A DNA stretch of 64,000 nucleotides from Ruficoccus amylovorans (lineage in GTDB: Bacteria; Verrucomicrobiota; Verrucomicrobiia; Opitutales; Cerasicoccaceae): NCBI RefSeq assembly GCF_014230085.1, contig NZ_JACHVB010000064.1, positions 62,001 to 126,000 of the forward strand, given 5' to 3'. A model generated the notes under the pieces. The model had not been told where the DNA came from. It ran no database searches and saw nothing but the letters and a program-made list of their open reading frames with translations. A program made the translations under genes and the position numbers. Shown piece by piece: positions 38,438 through 46,138 of this stretch (position 1 is its first letter; the number at the start of each line of letters is the position of its first letter).

Positions 38438-41101
38438 CTACTGGAGCAGGGCCTTGAGAGCCGGGGCGAGCTGGTCGGCGTCCTTGCCGCCGCCCATGGC
38501 GAAGTCGGGTTTGCCGCCGCCCTTGCCGCCGAGCGCGGCGGTCAGCTCGCGTACGATGTCGCCCGCCTTGTGGCCTTGCTTGATCGCTTCGGGCGAGCAG
38601 GTAGCCAGGACCGTGACCTTGCCGTCGAAGTCGCCACCGAGCACGACCACGCCTTCGCCGAGCTTCTTGAGCAGGTCGATGGCGAGCCCGCGCATGTCGT
38701 TCGGGTTAGCGACTTTGACCGGGGCGGCGATCCACTTGATACCGTCCTTTTCCACCGCGTGCGAGAGCAGGTCCCCGCCTTGGGCGGCGGCCTGTTTCTG
38801 CTCCAGTCCGCGCAGCTTTTTCTCCAGTTCGGAGCGCTGGTCGAGGAGGACTTGCAGGCGCTCTTCGAGTTCGTCGGGACGGCAGGAGAGCTTGCGCGAA
38901 AGGCTGCCGAGGCGGTCGAAATTACGCCCGGCCAGCTCAATGGCGTTCTGTCCGCTGACGGCCTCAATACGCCGTGTGCCCGCCGCGATGGCGGCCTCCG
39001 AGACGATCTTGAACATCCCAAGCTCACCGGTGGCGCGGACGTGGGTGCCGCCGCAAAGTTCCTTCGAGTAGCCGCCGATATCGACCACACGCACGATGGC
39101 CCCGTACTTCTCGCCGAAGACCGAGACGACATCGTCGGGCTTGTCTTCGAGCGGGATTTCGTACCACTGGACCGGGTCGTTGGCGATGATCCTGGCGTTG
39201 ATCATCTCTTCGATCTCGTGGAGTTGCTCAGGGCTGAGCGCCTCGAAGTGGCTGAAGTCAAAGCGCAGGTGCCCCGGCGAGACGAGCGAACCGGCCTGGC
39301 GGATGTGTGAGCCGAGCTGCTCGCGCAGCGCCCAGTCGAGCAGGTGCGTGGCCGAGTGGTGGCGCTGGATCTGGCGGCGGCGGGCGGTGTCCACGCTGAG
39401 CACGGCGGGCTGGCTGACGAGCTTGTTGTAGGCGTCCGACTTGGGGGCCTTGTGCAGGACGTGCCCGGCGGCGTCCGTGATTGTATTCAAAATCTCGATA
39501 CGCTGGCCGCCGATCTCGGCATGGCCGGTGTCGCCGACCTGGCCGCCCATTTCCGCGTAGAAGGGCGACTGGGCGAAAACGAGGTAGCTCTCCTCCTCAC
39601 CCTCGAAGGTGCCGACGAGCGTCGTCTCGACGTGGGAGATTTCGGAGCAGTTGTAGCCGACGAACTGGGTGGAGTGGACTTTTTCCCCCTCCTCGAAGAC
39701 GGAGATGACGTCCTTTTTCTGCGCGGAGCGGGCGCGCTGGCGCTGCTGCTCCATCTGCGCCTCGAAGCCCGCGCTGTCCACCGTGAGCCCGCGCTCGCGG
39801 GCGATGATCTGCGTGAGATCGAGCGGGAAACCGTAGGTGTCGTAGAGGATGAACGCCTGCTCGCCGGTGATGCCGGTGCCGTCGAGGGTGAACTTGTCAA
39901 AGAGCTGGAGGCCGCGGTCGAGCGTGCGGTCGAAGGCCTGCTCCTCCTGCCGGATTACTTTTAGGATGACCTCCTGCTGGTCCGCCAGTTCGGGGAAGTG
40001 GGGAGCCATTTTGGTGACCAGCGGGGCGACGAGGTTGGCGAAGAAGCCGCGCGGCAGGTTGATGCGCTTGCCGAACATGACGGCGCGGCGCAGGATGCGG
40101 CGCAGCACGTAGTTGCGGCCCTCGTTGCCGGGGAGGATGCCGTCGGCGATGGAGAAGGACAGGGTGCGGATGTGGTCGGCCAGCACGCGGAAGATGACGT
40201 CCGTCATTTCCTGGCCGGAGAGGTCGTCGCGGTTCTTCGGGACGGTACCGGTGTAGGTGCGCCCGGACATGTCCGAGATGTGCCGGAAGAGGTCGCCGAA
40301 GAGGTCGCTGTCGTAGTTGCTGGGCTCTTTGGTGAAATCCTTAAACCCGTCGGTCGTGGCGAAGATCCCGGCCACGCGCTCGAAGCCCATGCCGGTATCG
40401 ACATGCTTGGCCGAGAGGGGCTTGAAGGTGCCGTTGGCCTCGGCGTTGAACTGCATGAAGACGAGGTTCCAGATCTCGATGCACTGCGGACTGTCGGCGT
40501 TGACCAGCTCGCCGCGCGAGTCGCCCTTGGGCGTGAGGTCGATGTGGATTTCCGAGCACGGGCCGCAGGGGCCGGTGTCGCCCATCATCCAGAAGTTGTC
40601 CTTCTTGTTGCCGGTGCGGATGTGCAGCTTGGGGTCGAGCCCGTCGGCGCTGAGCACGTCCTTCCAGATGTCGTAAGCCTCCTGGTCGAACTCCGCCGGA
40701 TCGCCTTCGTCGGGGCGGTAAACGGTGGCGTAGAGCCGTTCCCTGGGCAGCCCCCAGACGCGGGTCAGCAGTTCCCAGGCCCACTCGATGGCTTCGCGCT
40801 TGAAGTAGTCGCCGAAGGACCAGTTGCCCAGCATCTCGAAGAGCGTGTGGTGGTACGTGTCGAAGCCGACATCGTCGAGGTCGTTGTGCTTGCCCCCGGC
40901 GCGGATGCACTTCTGCGTGTCGCAGGCCCGCTTGAACGGGGCCTTCTGCTCGCCCAGAAAGTACGGGACGAACTGGTTCATCCCCGCGTTGGTGAAGAGC
41001 AGGTTGGGCGAGCTCGGCATGAGCGGAGCCGAGGACACGACCGTGTGCCCCTTCGAGGCGAAGAAGTCGAGGAAGCTCTGACGAAGTTCAGCGGAGGTCA
41101 T
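38438..41101 (-). CDS. alaS: Alanine-tRNA ligase
   Basis: The 887-residue class II synthetase has the usual layout. The aminoacylation core starts with FLDFFASKGHTVVSSAPLMP and includes CIRAGGKHNDLDDVG and WNLVFMQFN. The editing domain has the zinc-binding RHHSATHLLDWAL and CGGTHVRATGE, and a C-terminal C-Ala domain is present. It charges tRNA-Ala and edits Ser and Gly mischarging. A family C repeat abuts the 3' end and a family A inverted pair lies just upstream of the start. Confidence 0.98.
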   Translation of the reverse strand: MTSAELRQSFLDFFASKGHTVVSSAPLMPSSPNLLFTNAGMNQFVPYFLGEQKAPFKRACDTQKCIRAGGKHNDLDDVGFDTYHHTLFEMLGNWSFGDYFKREAIEWAWELLTRVWGLPRERLYATVYRPDEGDPAEFDQEAYDIWKDVLSADGLDPKLHIRTGNKKDNFWMMGDTGPCGPCSEIHIDLTPKGDSRGELVNADSPQCIEIWNLVFMQFNAEANGTFKPLSAKHVDTGMGFERVAGIFATTDGFKDFTKEPSNYDSDLFGDLFRHISDMSGRTYTGTVPKNRDDLSGQEMTDVIFRVLADHIRTLSFSIADGILPGNEGRNYVLRRILRRAVMFGKRINLPRGFFANLVAPLVTKMAPHFPELADQQEVILKVIRQEEQAFDRTLDRGLQLFDKFTLDGTGITGEQAFILYDTYGFPLDLTQIIARERGLTVDSAGFEAQMEQQRQRARSAQKKDVISVFEEGEKVHSTQFVGYNCSEISHVETTLVGTFEGEEESYLVFAQSPFYAEMGGQVGDTGHAEIGGQRIEILNTITDAAGHVLHKAPKSDAYNKLVSQPAVLSVDTARRRQIQRHHSATHLLDWALREQLGSHIRQAGSLVSPGHLRFDFSHFEALSPEQLHEIEEMINARIIANDPVQWYEIPLEDKPDDVVSVFGEKYGAIVRVVDIGGYSKELCGGTHVRATGELGMFKIVSEAAIAAGTRRIEAVSGQNAIELAGRNFDRLGSLSRKLSCRPDELEERLQVLLDQRSELEKKLRGLEQKQAAAQGGDLLSHAVEKDGIKWIAAPVKVANPNDMRGLAIDLLKKLGEGVVVLGGDFDGKVTVLATCSPEAIKQGHKAGDIVRELTAALGGKGGGKPDFAMGGGKDADQLAPALKALLQ

Positions 41102-41122
41102 TTGGGAATAAGATGTTGGATG

Positions 41123-41206
41123 TTAACCACAGAGGGCACAGAGAACACAGAGAGGTTCTATCTTAATTCTTTTCTTCTCTGTGTTCTCTGTGCCCTCTGT
41201 GGTTAA
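41123..41206. repeat. Family A repeat pair, perfect 31-bp palindrome
   Basis: The left arm TTAACCACAGAGGGCACAGA plus GAACACAGAGA (41123-41153) and its exact reverse complement (41176-41206) surround a 22-base spacer. The arms are a sequence variant of family A in which GCAAAG is replaced by GCACAG. The unit fills the gap between leuB (stop) and alaS (start), both on the minus strand, so RNA of the leuB 3' gap would form a strong hairpin. Confidence 0.92.
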
Positions 41207-41217
41207 AAAATTATGAA

Positions 41218-42318
41218 CTATAAACGTTCGATAATAGCGTCGGCCATGACGGTGGTGCCGACCGGGCTTTTGCCGAAGGCGATGTCGCCGGTGCGGACGC
41301 CGTCCTCGACGGCCTTGCGGATGGCGGCGGAGAGGCGGTCGGCGATGGCGTCGAGGCCGAAGCTGTAGCGCAGCATCATGGCGGCGGAGAGGACCTGGGC
41401 GCAGGGGTTGGCGATGCCCTTGCCAGCGATGTCGGGGGCGGTGCCGCCGGCCGGTTCGTAGAGGCCGTAGGGCAGGCCTTGCGAATTGTTATCCGTGCCG
41501 AGGCTGGCGGAGGACATCATGCCGAGCGAGCCGCAGATGATGGCCATCTCGTCGCTGAGAATGTCGCCGAACATGTTCTCAGTGAAAATGACGTCGAACT
41601 GGTTCGGGTCGCGCACGAGCTGCTGGGCGGCGTTGTCCACGTAGAGGTGGCTCAGTTCGAGGTCCGGATGGTTCTTCTTAAAATACTCGACCACGGTCTT
41701 GCGCCACAGGACGGAGGTTTCGAGGACGTTGGCCTTGTCCACCGAGCAGACGCGGCCGCTGCGGGCCTTGGCGGTGACGGCGGCGACTTCGGCGATGCGC
41801 TCGATCTCGCTGACCTTGTAAACCATCGTGTCCACAGCCTGCACGTCGCCGTCTTCGAGGGTGACGGTCTGCTTGGGCTGGCCGAAGTAGATGCCGCCGG
41901 TCAACTCGCGGATGCAGACGATGTCGATCCCCTCGGGGATGCTGTCCGGGCGCAGCGGGGAGGCGTCCACCAGTTCCTTGAACAGGAGGCCGGGCCGGAT
42001 GTTGGCGAAAAGGTTAAAGGCTTTGCGGATGGGCAGGAGGGCGGCGCGCTCGGGCTGCTCCTTGGGCGGGAGGTTCTCCCACTTGGGGCCGCCGACGGAG
42101 CCGAAGAGGATGGCGTCGGCGTTGCGGCAGACTTCCAGCGTGCTCTCGGGCAGGGCGGTGCCGTGGTTGTCGATGGCGATCCCGCCGACGTCGGCGTGGG
42201 TGAAGTCCAGGGCGATGCCCTCGGGTTTGGTGGCAGCTTCGAGCACCGCGAGGGTGGCGTCCATCACTTCGGGCCCGATTCCATCGCCGGGCAGTACGGC
42301 AAACTTGAGTGTCTTCAT
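41218..42318 (-). CDS. leuB: 3-isopropylmalate dehydrogenase
   Basis: This 366-residue enzyme oxidises and decarboxylates 3-isopropylmalate in leucine synthesis using NAD+. The start is MKTLKFAVLPGDGIGPEVMD. Family motifs are SVGGPKWENLP, IRELTGGIYFGQ with the substrate Arg, the metal-binding NMFGDILSDE, and GTAPDIAGKGIANP. A longer frame upstream overlaps the divergent MBL gene and is not used. The gap to the divergent MBL hydrolase is 91 bases. Confidence 0.96.
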   Translation of the reverse strand: MKTLKFAVLPGDGIGPEVMDATLAVLEAATKPEGIALDFTHADVGGIAIDNHGTALPESTLEVCRNADAILFGSVGGPKWENLPPKEQPERAALLPIRKAFNLFANIRPGLLFKELVDASPLRPDSIPEGIDIVCIRELTGGIYFGQPKQTVTLEDGDVQAVDTMVYKVSEIERIAEVAAVTAKARSGRVCSVDKANVLETSVLWRKTVVEYFKKNHPDLELSHLYVDNAAQQLVRDPNQFDVIFTENMFGDILSDEMAIICGSLGMMSSASLGTDNNSQGLPYGLYEPAGGTAPDIAGKGIANPCAQVLSAAMMLRYSFGLDAIADRLSAAIRKAVEDGVRTGDIAFGKSPVGTTVMADAIIERL

Positions 42319-42409
42319 GGCAAAGCGGCCCAGTAAAACCGAGACGGGCGCGAATGAAAAGCGTTTTTCCTTTCCTCGGGGCGGTTGTGGGCGTTCAATT
42401 GAGACCGAT

Positions 42410-43036
42410 ATGCAAATCCGGTCCTTTGAACTGCCGCCCATCGGAACCAACGCCATCCTGATCGACAACGGCTCACACGCCGTGCTTTTCGACGCCCCGG
42501 CCACCGCTTGGCAGACGGTGCTGCCGATCCTGGAGGCCGAAAAGCTCACGCTCGACGCGCTCGTGTTAACCCACGGGCACTGGGACCACATGATCGACAC
42601 GGCAACTTTCAAGGGTGCGGGCATCCCGGTCTGGGCGCACGAGGCCGACCGCGAGTGGATCGAGGACCCGATGCGTCAGGCCGCGTTTCTGCCGCCGGGC
42701 TACGAAATCCCGCCCGCCAAGGTGGATCGCTTTCTCGCTGCCGGGGAAAAGGTGCAACTGCTTGGCCAGGACGCGGAAATTCGCCACGTGCCCGGCCATT
42801 CCCCCGGCAACATCGCCATTTATTTCCCGGAAGAGGAGTGCTGCGTGGTCGGGGATGCGATTTTCGCCGGCAGCGTGGGGCGTCCCGACCTGCCGGGTGG
42901 CGACTGGCCGACGCTGGAGCATTCGATCAAGACCCAGCTTTACACCCTGCCGGACGCGACGATTCTCTACCCCGGCCACGGCCCCATCACCAGTGTGGGC
43001 CAGGAAAAAAAGACCAACCCGTACGTGCGCGGTTGA
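42410..43036 (+). CDS. MBL-fold metallo-hydrolase (glyoxalase II-like)
   Basis: The 208-residue protein has the metallo-beta-lactamase fold. The metal-binding motif THGHWDHMID is at about residue 55 and the later ligands are in VPGHSPGN, VVGDAIFAGSVGR and LYPGHGPITSV. It resembles YcbL and other small glyoxalase II-like hydrolases acting on thioesters. ATG 42410 gives the family N-terminus. It is divergent from leuB and appears monocistronic. Confidence 0.9.
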   Translation: MQIRSFELPPIGTNAILIDNGSHAVLFDAPATAWQTVLPILEAEKLTLDALVLTHGHWDHMIDTATFKGAGIPVWAHEADREWIEDPMRQAAFLPPGYEIPPAKVDRFLAAGEKVQLLGQDAEIRHVPGHSPGNIAIYFPEEECCVVGDAIFAGSVGRPDLPGGDWPTLEHSIKTQLYTLPDATILYPGHGPITSVGQEKKTNPYVRG

Positions 43037-43097
43037 TTGCGCGGCTGACCGGCGCGCGGGGTGATCCGGGCGTCATTGTGTCGGGAATACCCGGCTG

Positions 43098-43117
43098 TTG
43101 TTTAACCTGTTAAGCAA
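43098..43117. promoter_or_regulatory. Candidate LacI-family operator
   Basis: TTGTTTAACCTGTTAAGCAA is a 20-bp imperfect palindrome (TTGnTTAAC half-sites facing each other), the size and style of LacI/GalR-family operators. It lies 138 bases before the GH130 gene. The LacI-type regulator encoded just after GH130 (44301-45332) is the obvious candidate binder. No second copy was found near the regulator's own start. Confidence 0.5.
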
Positions 43118-43254
43118 GGGCTGCGTGGCCTTTGGCTTTCTCCTGTGCGATACCGGGAGGATGAGGTTTTTCCGTTGAAGAGGGGATGCCGCCGGGCGCG
43201 GCTCCTCCGCCGTTCTGGCAGCGGTAAACCTGAAAACCCTTACCTCATCCAGCC

Positions 43255-44196
43255 ATGATCAGAGCCAAGAAAAGCCTCGTGCGGCGCTACGCCGCGAACC
43301 CCATCCTCACGGCGGCGGACTTCCCCGGCGACATTGTGTCGGTTTTCAACGCCGGGGCAGTCAAGCAGGACGGACGCTACCTCCTCGTCTGCCGTTGCGA
43401 AGACTCGTGCTTCGGGCGCTACATGTGGGTCGCCGAGAGCGAGGACGGCATCCGCTTCACCCCGCGTCCGGAACCGTTGGCGGTGCCATCGGACGACCCG
43501 GTTTTCAACCAGTACGTGGACGCGACCAAGTCGTACTGGGATCCCCGCGTGACCGAGATCGACGGCCAATACTACATCACGCATGCCGCTGACGTGACCA
43601 ACGGAAAAACCTGCCAACTGGGTTTGTTCAAGATCGACCGGGACTTCCGCCGCCTCGAATGGATGGGCCTGATCAGCGAGCCGGATAACCGCAACGGCGT
43701 TCTCTTTCCCGAGAAAATCAACGGGCTGTATTGGAGGCTCGACCGCCCGAACGATAACTCGTTCGACATCTGGGCCAGCGCCTCGCCCGACCTGGAATTC
43801 TGGGGGCACTACCGCCGGGTCTTGGCCAAGGAAACCCTCGGCTGGGGCGAGAAAAAAATCGGCCCCGGCTCGGTGCCGATCAAGACGGACAAGGGCTGGC
43901 TATGCATCATGCACGGCGTGCGGCGTCAGGTGAATGACGAGGTTTACAGCCTCGGCGTCATGCTGCTCGACCTGGCCGAACCCTGGAAGCTCATCGGCCA
44001 GAGCAAGCGCGCGATCCTCGCGCCCGAACTGCCCTTCGAGTTCCAGGGGCAGAGCCCGAACGTCGTGTTTACCAACGGCTCGATTGCCGAGGACGACGGC
44101 ACAGTGAAGATTTACTACGGCGCGGCGGACCAGGTGCTTTGCCTGGCGGAGAGCACGGTCGGGGAGTTGCTAGGCGCCTGCCTTGACGGGGAATAA
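43255..44196 (+). CDS. Glycoside hydrolase family 130 protein (phosphorylase)
   Basis: The 313-residue five-bladed propeller protein belongs to GH130, whose members phosphorolyse or hydrolyse beta-mannosides. Typical motifs are NPILTAADFPGD near the N-terminus, NAGAVKQDGRYLLVCRCED, SYWDPRVTEIDGQYYITHA and NGVLFPEKINGLYWRLDRP, with HGV (LCIMHGVRR) and IYYGAADQV at the C-terminal blade. The linkage specificity cannot be read from sequence. It is followed by a strong terminator and then a LacI regulator. Confidence 0.9.
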   Translation: MIRAKKSLVRRYAANPILTAADFPGDIVSVFNAGAVKQDGRYLLVCRCEDSCFGRYMWVAESEDGIRFTPRPEPLAVPSDDPVFNQYVDATKSYWDPRVTEIDGQYYITHAADVTNGKTCQLGLFKIDRDFRRLEWMGLISEPDNRNGVLFPEKINGLYWRLDRPNDNSFDIWASASPDLEFWGHYRRVLAKETLGWGEKKIGPGSVPIKTDKGWLCIMHGVRRQVNDEVYSLGVMLLDLAEPWKLIGQSKRAILAPELPFEFQGQSPNVVFTNGSIAEDDGTVKIYYGAADQVLCLAESTVGELLGACLDGE

Positions 44197-44210
44197 CCGT
44201 TGGGGAAAAG

Positions 44211-44259
44211 CGCGGGCCTGCGGTTTCATTTGGAGCCAAAGCAGGCTCGCGTTTTTTTT
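44211..44259 (+). terminator. Intrinsic terminator after GH130
   Basis: An 11-bp stem CGCGGGCCTGC/GCAGGCTCGCG (one G-T pair, 44211-44221 with 44241-44251) is followed by eight T. It ends the GH130 transcript before the LacI gene begins at 44301. Confidence 0.88.
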
Positions 44260-44300
44260 GCCTGTTTTCATGCTGGGGGACGGTTTGTTTTCGAGCACTT

Positions 44301-45332
44301 ATGTCCGGCCCCGCTGATAGAACCCCGTCCCTGCAGGACATTGCTGACAAGCTTGGTGTGACCAAGGCGACGGTCTCGATGGCGCTGCGCAACCACCCGC
44401 GAATCAGCCTCAAGACGAGGGAGGCCGTCAAGCAGACCGCCGCTGAGCTGGGCTACCGGATAAACCCCCTCGTGGCCGCCTGCATGACGCAGATGCGCAC
44501 CCGCCGCGAGCCGGGGGGCGAAACGACGCTGGCTTTTCTCCACGACCACCGGCAGGAGGATATCGTTCGCGGCTCGCTGCCTGCCTCCTATGCTTTTCGC
44601 GGGGCCGTCGAGCGCGGCCAGCCGCTGGGCTACCGGGTGGAGCCCTTTGCCATCAATTCCCCCGGCATGACACATCGGCGGCTGAGCGACATCCTCACCC
44701 ACCGGGGCATTCGCGGCGTCATTGTCTCGCTGTTGCAGGAGTCAAAAGTCGTCGATCTGGCCTGGGACCATTTCGCCGGGGTGAGCATCGGCTATACGCT
44801 CCACCCCGCCGTGCTGGACCGTATTTGCCATGACCATTTTACCGCCTGCCTCTCGACTCTAGAACGCCTGACCCGGCTCGGCTACGGGCGTATCGGCCTG
44901 GCGCTGCGGGGGATCGACCACCGGCGTTCGGTGCATTTCTGGGCGGCAGCCTACCTGAGTTTTTTCCGCGAGAACCACAAACGTCCGCTGCCCATCCTGA
45001 TCGTCGAAGGGGAGGACCGGGCGGCGCTGGCCCGCTGGCTGCGCGAGGCTCGCCCCGATGTCGTCCTCAGCGGTAATTCCTTCATCCCCGGCTGGGCGCG
45101 GGAAGACCAGTTGGCCGACGCGGAGACCGATTTCGTGAACCTCTCCTGGGAGCCGGGGCACGCGGAGCTGGCGGGCGTCTCGCACACATTTTCTGAGATG
45201 GGGGCCGGCGCGGTCGAGAGCGTGACCGCCGCGCTCCAACTCAACCAGACGGGCCTGCCCCTGAAGCCGAAAACCACCCTCATCCCCGGCGAATGGATCG
45301 ACGGCCCGTCACTCCGGCACGCCTGCGACTGA
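44301..45332 (+). CDS. LacI family transcriptional regulator
   Basis: The 343-residue regulator has an N-terminal HTH (LQDIADKLGVTKATVSMALRN) and hinge (AAELGYRINPLVAACM), followed by a periplasmic-binding-protein-like ligand domain ending GEWIDGPSL. The ligand domain diverges from classical LacI, with long insertions typical of Verrucomicrobial members. It is likely to control the GH130 gene upstream through the palindrome at 43098-43117. The effector is unknown. Confidence 0.92.
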   Translation: MSGPADRTPSLQDIADKLGVTKATVSMALRNHPRISLKTREAVKQTAAELGYRINPLVAACMTQMRTRREPGGETTLAFLHDHRQEDIVRGSLPASYAFRGAVERGQPLGYRVEPFAINSPGMTHRRLSDILTHRGIRGVIVSLLQESKVVDLAWDHFAGVSIGYTLHPAVLDRICHDHFTACLSTLERLTRLGYGRIGLALRGIDHRRSVHFWAAAYLSFFRENHKRPLPILIVEGEDRAALARWLREARPDVVLSGNSFIPGWAREDQLADAETDFVNLSWEPGHAELAGVSHTFSEMGAGAVESVTAALQLNQTGLPLKPKTTLIPGEWIDGPSLRHACD

Positions 45333-45408
45333 CCCGCAGTGCCGTTGCCGCCTGCCGGTTGACACAAAAAAGCGGGCACCATATGGCGGCCGTATTTCTC
45401 TCGCCGTG

Positions 45409-46080
45409 CTACTTTCCCAGCCAGAATGCGCGGCCTTCATCCGATGACCTCTCGGTCGGAGTCGTTTTAGGGTCGCGTGCGGAGACATTGCCATCGGCAA
45501 AGAGGATGTATACATTGTTATCGAAAACGGGCTGCACTTCGTTGGCGTAACGTGCTTCATAGACAGCCGCATTAAAGGCGTTTCCGTTCCATATCCCGTG
45601 CATGACCAGTGCGAGTTTTTCGGGCTGGATAATCTCCTGAAACGACTGGACTCCCAGCGGGGTGAAATTTCCGTCGGATTGGGGTTTGCCAATGCGCCCG
45701 TTCATCCCGAAAGAGTAGGCGTCCTTGAATCCGAATTGCTCGCGCTGCGCATCGCATCCCAGGGTCTTTTCGTCCTCAATCGGGCCTGCCAGGTAGCCGT
45801 TCTCGATCAGCCGGTAGCCAATCGTTGCCCTCATGCCAGTGTGGCCGGGATAAACTTCGTAGGCGGGCAGGATCGCACCGTTGTTCTCTGTCGCGTAGAG
45901 CTGGAGAAAAACGAACCAGTTGCGCAGGCGGCTGGTTGTCTTTGTGCTCTGTGCCGAGTTGGTGATTCCGCCGACTGCAGCGAATATAATCGCTCCGAGT
46001 ATGGATATCACCGCAATGGAGACCAGAAGCTCCAGAAGTGAAAATCCGGCTAGTTTCTTTCGTTCAAGGGTAGTTCTCAT
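45409..46080 (-). CDS. Prepilin-type N-terminal cleavage/methylation domain protein
   Basis: The protein of about 223 residues has a type IV prepilin-like leader. A basic end (MRTTLERKKLAG) is followed by the processing site G-FSLLELLVSIAVI with Glu at +5 and a long hydrophobic helix. The C-terminal domain has the DUF1559/Verrucomicrobial pseudopilin style (YATENNGAILPAYE, VYILFADGNVSARDPKTTP). Such genes are very numerous in this phylum and often sit by surface or polysaccharide genes. It lies 58 bases downstream of the FG-GAP gene on the same strand. Confidence 0.88.
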   Translation of the reverse strand: MRTTLERKKLAGFSLLELLVSIAVISILGAIIFAAVGGITNSAQSTKTTSRLRNWFVFLQLYATENNGAILPAYEVYPGHTGMRATIGYRLIENGYLAGPIEDEKTLGCDAQREQFGFKDAYSFGMNGRIGKPQSDGNFTPLGVQSFQEIIQPEKLALVMHGIWNGNAFNAAVYEARYANEVQPVFDNNVYILFADGNVSARDPKTTPTERSSDEGRAFWLGK

Positions 46081-46138
46081 AACGCGCAACAAGGGGTGGT
46101 TTTCTGCGGGTAGGCAACTTGCGTCAGGATGGCGCTGG

